64,000 nucleotides of DNA from Idiomarina sp. X4. Lineage in GTDB: Bacteria; Pseudomonadota; Gammaproteobacteria; Enterobacterales; Alteromonadaceae. Each line of letters begins with the position of its first letter. The first letter of the stretch is position 1. The stretch spans positions 1,116,001-1,180,000 of the forward strand of contig NZ_CP025000.1 of the NCBI RefSeq assembly GCF_002808045.1. The letters run 5' to 3'. This document shows, one piece after another, positions 59,669 to 64,000 of the stretch. Made by a program: the position numbers and the translations under genes. The notes beneath the pieces are model-generated. The model was not told the origin of the DNA. It was given only the letters and a program-made list of their open reading frames with translations, and searched no databases.

Positions 59669-61323
59669 TAAGCTTTTATTGCCCGGCTGCGTTCAGGAAT
59701 TTCCTCGTTCAGCAGCCGGTCGTTTTGTGAATAGTCCATGGGTACATCAATCAGATGCACACCCGGCTTGTTCAGGCACTCTTTCATCATTGGTATCAGG
59801 TTATCGATACTGTCCACGCGATAGCCTTTGGCACCATAAGACTCAGCGTATTTCACAAAGTCTGGGTTATTGAAGTCCAAACCATAGTCACTTAAGCCCA
59901 TGTGCTGCTGCTTCCATTTTATCATGCCATAGCCACTGTCATTTAGAATGACAATGACAATGTCCAGGTTCATTCGAACTGCGGTTTCAAGCTCTTGTGA
60001 GTTCATCATGAACCCACCGTCTCCGCATATTGCCATGACTTTTTTCTCTGGATTAACCAGCTTCGCGGCCATTGCTGATGGTAAACCAGCGCCCATCGAT
60101 GCTAATGCGTTATCCAGTAATACGGTATTGGGTTCGCGAGCGGGATAATTGCGGGCAAACCAAATTTTATAAATGCCGTTATCCAGTGCAATAACGCCAT
60201 CGTCCGGCATGACTTCCCGCACGTCTTCGACTAAGCGTTGAGGTAAAATAGGGAAACGACTGTCGTCGGCGCCTTCATCGGTATGATCCCGCATGTGGTC
60301 GCGAACCTTCAGCATAAAGTCAAAGTCCCAGTGCTCTTGCGGTTCAATGCCTTCTTTTAGCTGCCAAATACTATTACCAATGTCACCAATCATACTGGCG
60401 TGTGGGAAGTAGACCGAGTCTACCTGGGCGCCCTGGAAGTTGATATGAACTACTTTTCTTTCGTCGTTGACGCCGGTTTTCATCATAAACGGAGGCTTCT
60501 CAACAACATCATGGCCAACGTTCAGAATTAAGTCCGCTTTTTCTATTGCTCGGTGCGGGTAGTCACCGTCAGATACCGCAGCATTACCTAACCAGCGAGG
60601 GTGATCTTCATTAATAACCCCTTTACCCATTTGCGTTGTAATAAATGGAATGCCGGTTTTGTCGACAAAAGCTCTGAGCATTTTCGCGGTAATTTTGCGG
60701 TTTGCCGCAGCACCAATGAGCAGCACAGGGTGTTTCGCGTCTTTTAACAGCTGCAGAACATGACGAACCGCTTTATGCTCAGTAATGGGACGGCGCGAGA
60801 AGCTTGGCGTTATTGGGTTAGCGTTAACTTCTTCGCGCGCAATGTCGTCAGACAACTCTAGGTGAGACGCACCTGGCCGCTCGTCTTCTGCACGACGAAA
60901 CGCTTCCCGAACGTGGGACGGAATACTGCTGGCGCTGATAATAGGCTGTGTGTATTTGGTAATGGGCGTCATCATATCGACAACGTCGATAATCTGAAAC
61001 TGACCCTGATGACGTTCTTTAATCGGTTTTTGGCCGGTAATAACCACCATTGGCATAGCGCCCAGTTGCGCATAGGCTACTGGCGTCACCAGGTTGGTTG
61101 CACCAGGCCCTAACGTCGATAAACAAACGCCCGGTTTACCTGTTAAACGGCCATAAGTGGCAGCCATAAAGCCGGCACCTTGTTCGTGGCGTGTTAGAAT
61201 AAGCTCAATATTAGATTTTGAAAGAGACTCTAATAGGTCCAGATTTTCTTCGCCCGGAATACCGAAAACGTATTCAACACCTTCGTTCTCCAGAGCTTTT
61301 ACGAATAAATCGGATGCTTTCAC
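59665..61323 (-). CDS. Acetolactate synthase large subunit family protein
   Basis: A 552-residue ThDP-dependent enzyme. The N-terminal domain has the catalytic Glu47 in LTRHEQGAGFMAATYGR; the C-terminal ThDP domain has GDGGFMMNSQELETA (434-448) with the metal ligand chain ending NDSGYGMIKW. The central domain lacks clear FAD-binding signs, and no small regulatory subunit (ilvN/ilvH) is near. It could be a catabolic acetolactate synthase (AlsS-like) or another ThDP decarboxylase. GTG 61323 is preceded by AAGGAGA. Confidence 0.85.
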   Translation of the reverse strand: MKASDLFVKALENEGVEYVFGIPGEENLDLLESLSKSNIELILTRHEQGAGFMAATYGRLTGKPGVCLSTLGPGATNLVTPVAYAQLGAMPMVVITGQKPIKERHQGQFQIIDVVDMMTPITKYTQPIISASSIPSHVREAFRRAEDERPGASHLELSDDIAREEVNANPITPSFSRRPITEHKAVRHVLQLLKDAKHPVLLIGAAANRKITAKMLRAFVDKTGIPFITTQMGKGVINEDHPRWLGNAAVSDGDYPHRAIEKADLILNVGHDVVEKPPFMMKTGVNDERKVVHINFQGAQVDSVYFPHASMIGDIGNSIWQLKEGIEPQEHWDFDFMLKVRDHMRDHTDEGADDSRFPILPQRLVEDVREVMPDDGVIALDNGIYKIWFARNYPAREPNTVLLDNALASMGAGLPSAMAAKLVNPEKKVMAICGDGGFMMNSQELETAVRMNLDIVIVILNDSGYGMIKWKQQHMGLSDYGLDFNNPDFVKYAESYGAKGYRVDSIDNLIPMMKECLNKPGVHLIDVPMDYSQNDRLLNEEIPERSRAIKAY

Positions 61324-61390
61324 GTCGCTGTCTCCTTGCGTTTAATTCTTTTTAGTTTAATGAGTTACGTAAAGCATAGGAGATATGATC

Positions 61391-61429
61391 AAAAAAATCC
61401 GCAATCAGACCAAACTGATTGCGGATTTT
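61391..61429 (-). terminator. Rho-independent terminator of the DUF4168 gene
   Basis: Read on the minus strand, AAAATCCGCAATCAG pairs perfectly with CTGATTGCGGATTTT (61394-61408 and 61115-equivalent 61415-61429), 6-nt loop, followed by a run of T. It is 25 nt beyond the stop of the DUF4168 gene and upstream of the acetolactate synthase gene. Confidence 0.92.
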
Positions 61430-61453
61430 GTAACAGCTTTACATTAAAGCGAA

Positions 61454-61825
61454 TTAAGAGTCAGACGTTAACTCTTCTAAGCGAGCGCGTAATTCTTCAT
61501 CATTCTGTGCTTGTTGAATGATCATGTTGTACTGCTGAGGCGTCAGACCCGCATCTTCAACCGCTGCAATCATTTCTTGCTGAGCAGACTGTTGAATATT
61601 ACGAGCTTCTTCCTGGTTTTCTGCATTTTGGAATTTTGCACGGTATTTTTCAGTAACGCCCTGTACTTCTTCCATTGCTGAAACAAATTTAACCAGCATA
61701 CCTTCGGTAATTTCCTGGGTTTGCTGTTGTTGTGCCATGGTGTCTTGCGCTTGTTGCTGCTGTGCCATAGCGGCAGTGCTACCCAGTGCGAATACCGTAG
61801 CTAATGCGATGATTGTCTTTTGCAT
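61454..61825 (-). CDS. Secreted DUF4168-type protein, Gln-rich N-terminus
   Basis: A 123-residue protein with a signal peptide (MQKTIIALATVFALGSTAAMA, cut after residue 21) followed by a glutamine-rich segment built from a 10-codon duplication (MAQQQQAQDT at 20-29 and MAQQQQTQEI at 30-39). The rest is a helical, charged DUF4168-like domain (LVKFVSAMEEVQGVTEKYR to NMIIQQAQNDEELRARLEEL). Function unknown. A sigma-54-like promoter lies upstream, and its divergent neighbour is an NtrC-type two-component system, suggesting regulated export to the periplasm under a stress or envelope signal. Confidence 0.85.
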   Translation of the reverse strand: MQKTIIALATVFALGSTAAMAQQQQAQDTMAQQQQTQEITEGMLVKFVSAMEEVQGVTEKYRAKFQNAENQEEARNIQQSAQQEMIAAVEDAGLTPQQYNMIIQQAQNDEELRARLEELTSDS

Positions 61826-61872
61826 GATAATCTCCTTGTTGATTCTGTCAGATTGACTAACGCACTATTTAA

Positions 61873-61889
61873 AGCGAAGACTGTGCCAA
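61873..61889 (-). promoter_or_regulatory. Sigma-54-like -24/-12 promoter before the DUF4168 gene
   Basis: On the minus strand, TTGGCAC (61889-61883), five bases, then TCGCT (61877-61873) fit the TTGGCAC-N5-TTGCT pattern with one mismatch in the -12 element; GG and GC are 10 bases apart, as required. The start site would fall near 61862, giving a 5' leader of about 37 nt. Confidence 0.6.
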
Positions 61890-61959
61890 CTCTATAAGAT
61901 ACTGTTATTAATGTGCTTTTTGTTTGATAAGTAATCTTTAAGGCAGACGCTTTGGAAAA

Positions 61960-61978
61960 TGTGTATCCTGAGTACACA
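61960..61978. promoter_or_regulatory. Palindrome TGTGTA-N7-TACACA, candidate activator site
   Basis: A perfect 6-bp inverted repeat with a 7-nt spacer lies about 107 bp upstream of the expected sigma-54 start of the DUF4168 gene and 17 nt before the histidine kinase start codon. That is the usual upstream activating position for an NtrC-type regulator. It may serve both genes. Confidence 0.4.
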
Positions 61979-61994
61979 GCCAAAGGAGGAGAGT

Positions 61995-63482
61995 GTGACA
62001 AAAGTATACAGATGGCCGCTTTCTAGTTTGCAACGCCGCTTACTTGCTTACGTCGTTTTCCCCATGCTGCTTATTTCGGGCATAGCTATCAGTGTGGGCT
62101 TACAGGTTGCTTCAGAGGAAGCTAATGATCGTTTAAAAAGCGACTTAGAGCTTTTGGGGCGCGCTATCAGCTTACCGATTAGTGATGCGTTGGTTAATAA
62201 TGACTTAGATACAGTACAAGCTAACCTCGACTCTGTTTTTAGTATCGGCCGTGTTTACGGCGCATCGGTTTACAACGTTTACGGCGAGCAAGTTGCTGAG
62301 GCGGGGGTAACGGAAACCGATTTAAGTAATAGTCAGTTAGCGTTACAAACGGTGCAAACCGGAATAAAACAGGATGATTACCGACGGGTAGAAGGACGTG
62401 ATGTTTTCTCACAGTTCCTTCCTATAGTGGACAGAGGCGGCAGAATTATCGGGTTATTGCAAATTAACCGCCGAGCCAGTGACTTTGATGAGTCTTTCGA
62501 AGAACTTAGCCAATATGCCTGGTTAACCTGGGGCGCCTTTGCCGTTATTACTATCGCCGTATTAGTATTCGGTCATTATCGAGGTGTGGGGCGACACGTT
62601 GTCAAACTGAAAGACGCGATGCTGCAAGTGGCGGAAGGTAACCGCAACGCGCGTGTAGAACCTGAAGGTCCTTCCGAATTGCAGGAAGTTGCTCAGGGGC
62701 TGAATCGAATGCTAGACAGTATTGAAAATGCCGAAAAGGAGCTAGAGCAGCGACGTCAGCACGAAACCTCACTTCAGCAGGCATTGCGCGAACAGGAAAA
62801 AATGGCGGCTATCGGTAGTGTCGCTAGTGGAGTAGCACACGAACTTGGGGCGCCACTCACCGTAATAGATGGTCGCGCCAGTCGCCTTTTAAGAACCCAC
62901 AAAGATGGAGAAAGTCAGCGTCAGCTGCAAGCGGTGCGTGGTCAAGTGCAACGCCTAACCGGGTTGGTGAATCAGCTTCTCGCATTCTCCAGAACACCGG
63001 TTCAGCAGAGAGAAACCTTATCGCTTCAGTCTTTGGTTGAAACGGCAGTAACCAGTATTCAGTTTGAGCAAGATAAAGGCTCAGCTAAAGTCGAGCTGGG
63101 TGAGTTACCGGATGTCACGTTAAAAGTGGATAGTAAGCGGCTTGAACTGGCGTTGGTGAATGTCATGCGCAATGCGTTACAGGCAGCAAAACATATAGTG
63201 CACTTGCACGCCGAACTCGATAACCGCAATACCTTGAATATTATTATCGACGATGACGGTGAGGGCTTGCCAGAAAATATGAAAGAAAAAGCTCTGCACC
63301 CGTTTGAAACTAATAAACCACAAGGTAAAGGAACCGGTTTGGGTCTGACCATAGTGAAACATGTATTGAGTGATCATCAGGGTGAACTGACGTTAACGAA
63401 TAATGACAAGGGTGGCTGTCGAGCTATTTTAAGCTTACCGTCGTCGAGCCTGGCTGATAGGTCAGTGATAGGAGAACAATAA
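61995..63482 (+). CDS. Sensor histidine kinase
   Basis: A 495-residue membrane kinase: N-terminal transmembrane helix (LLAYVVFPMLLISGIAISVGL), a periplasmic sensor (about 35-175), second span (WLTWGAFAVITIAVLVFG), a HAMP segment (VKLKDAMLQVAEGNRNARV), then HisKA with phosphoacceptor His282 in VASGVAHELGAPLTVI and an HATPase with NVMRNALQAAKH, DDDGEGLPE and GKGTGLGLTIVKHV. I chose GTG 61995 because AGGAGG is 4-5 nt before it; an in-frame ATG at 61959 would add 12 residues. The stop overlaps the response regulator start. Confidence 0.93.
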   Translation: MTKVYRWPLSSLQRRLLAYVVFPMLLISGIAISVGLQVASEEANDRLKSDLELLGRAISLPISDALVNNDLDTVQANLDSVFSIGRVYGASVYNVYGEQVAEAGVTETDLSNSQLALQTVQTGIKQDDYRRVEGRDVFSQFLPIVDRGGRIIGLLQINRRASDFDESFEELSQYAWLTWGAFAVITIAVLVFGHYRGVGRHVVKLKDAMLQVAEGNRNARVEPEGPSELQEVAQGLNRMLDSIENAEKELEQRRQHETSLQQALREQEKMAAIGSVASGVAHELGAPLTVIDGRASRLLRTHKDGESQRQLQAVRGQVQRLTGLVNQLLAFSRTPVQQRETLSLQSLVETAVTSIQFEQDKGSAKVELGELPDVTLKVDSKRLELALVNVMRNALQAAKHIVHLHAELDNRNTLNIIIDDDGEGLPENMKEKALHPFETNKPQGKGTGLGLTIVKHVLSDHQGELTLTNNDKGGCRAILSLPSSSLADRSVIGEQ

Positions 63483-64000
63483 TGGCTGTACTTAAAGCTG
63501 TCATTGGTGTGGTTGAAGATGACCCAGCTTTGCAGGAGCTTTTGGTCGAAGAGCTTGAAGCGGAAGGCTACCAGGTGAGCGCCTGGGGAAGCTTAGAAGA
63601 GTTTCAATGCAGCAAGGCAAGTCCCGATTTAATTGTCAGCGACATACGACTGCCGGGAAAGTCAGGGCTCACTTTGCTGGAAAGCTTAAAACAGCAGGAT
63701 AACCCACCGGCACTGCTGCTGATAACAGCATTTGGTACAGTTGACCAGGCGGTGGATGCGCTGAAAAAAGGTGCCGATGACTTTCTGACTAAACCGCTGG
63801 ATATCGAGCACCTACTGTTGAGCGTTGATCGGATATTAGAGCATCGTTCATTGCAGCGGGAGCTGAAACGTTACAAACAGCAGCAGAAAGGTCCCGGTGG
63901 CCTGGTAGGACAAAGCCCCGCCATGCGTAAGCTTTATGACCAAATAGAGCACATTGCGCCAACGGGTGGCAGTGTCCTTATTACCGGTGAAAGTGGCACT
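63482..64000 (+). CDS. Sigma-54-dependent (NtrC-type) response regulator, C-terminus cut by window
   Basis: The first 173 codons of a receiver-AAA+ regulator. The receiver has VVEDDPAL, phosphoacceptor Asp54 in LIVSDIRLPGKSG, and Lys104 in FLTKPLD. After a linker (QQQKGPGG) comes GLVGQSPAMRKLYDQIEHIAPT, the start of a sigma-54 interaction domain, ending GESGT of its Walker A at the window edge. The HTH domain lies beyond the window. It starts ATG 63482 sharing bases with the kinase stop. It most likely activates the sigma-54-like promoter at 61873-61889. Confidence 0.94.
   Translation, partial: MAVLKAVIGVVEDDPALQELLVEELEAEGYQVSAWGSLEEFQCSKASPDLIVSDIRLPGKSGLTLLESLKQQDNPPALLLITAFGTVDQAVDALKKGADDFLTKPLDIEHLLLSVDRILEHRSLQRELKRYKQQQKGPGGLVGQSPAMRKLYDQIEHIAPTGGSVLITGESGT

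Noticed and set aside
59665..61323. Biosynthetic ilvB/ilvI assignment
   Set aside because: No small regulatory subunit or branched-chain genes adjacent; a catabolic or other ThDP enzyme cannot be excluded, so no symbol is given.

Overview
The window is a contiguous, densely coded piece of a gammaproteobacterial chromosome centred on its replication origin. Gene content and order (mioC-oriC-mnmG-rsmG-parAB-atpIBEFHAGDC-glmUS on one side; mnmE-yidC-yidD-rnpA-rpmH / dnaA-dnaN-recF-gyrB and glyQS on the other), the E. coli-like oriC, the moderate GC content and the single-copy FadBA, PepQ and GNAT genes fit the Alteromonadales. Idiomarina is my best guess; the genus is inference, not something the sequence proves.

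Layout. 1-2337: 5' part of polA (minus). 2747-7106: minus-strand cluster dprA-smg-yrdD-tsaC-hemF-aroE. 7170-11339: tightly overlapping plus-strand operon def-fmt-rsmB-trkA. 11336-15285: yigZ, pepQ, slt (minus). 15421-18761: fadBA (beta-oxidation), followed by a 160-bp nested inverted repeat. 19033-20408: tusA, a GNAT acetyltransferase and tag. 20502-23493: glyQS. 23564-29579: gyrB-recF-dnaN-dnaA (minus). 30004-33829: rpmH-rnpA-yidD-yidC-mnmE. 33855-37459: a FUSC-family membrane protein, a GIY-YIG protein, glyoxalase I, a periplasmic phosphatase-like protein and mioC. 37460-37847: oriC. 37848-42110: mnmG, rsmG, parA, parB. 42281-49202: the complete F1Fo ATP synthase operon. 49305-52508: glmU-glmS. 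52509-64000: a more variable region with a possible transposase remnant, a small membrane protein, a permease, a REC-CheC-like/GGDEF signalling pair, a porin with a short PstS-like protein, a CDF metal exporter, a GST, an acetolactate-synthase-like enzyme, a DUF4168 secreted protein, and a histidine kinase with an NtrC-type sigma-54 regulator cut by the window end.

How it works together. The core is replication and segregation: DnaA, the clamp, RecF and gyrase act at oriC. ParA/ParB act on parS palindromes, of which I see three in the window, all inside coding sequence (pepQ and twice in recF). The dnaA-rpmH intergenic region carries DnaA boxes and a strong LexA-box look-alike. At the right end, a sigma-54-like promoter in front of the DUF4168 gene, with a palindrome about 100 bp upstream, lies directly beside the NtrC-type two-component system and is probably its target.

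I found no CRISPR array, no intact mobile element, no rRNA or tRNA gene, and no obviously new multi-gene system. The most interesting signals are regulatory and structural: origin architecture, parS placement, the LexA-like box, the sigma-54 unit and the large inverted repeat.
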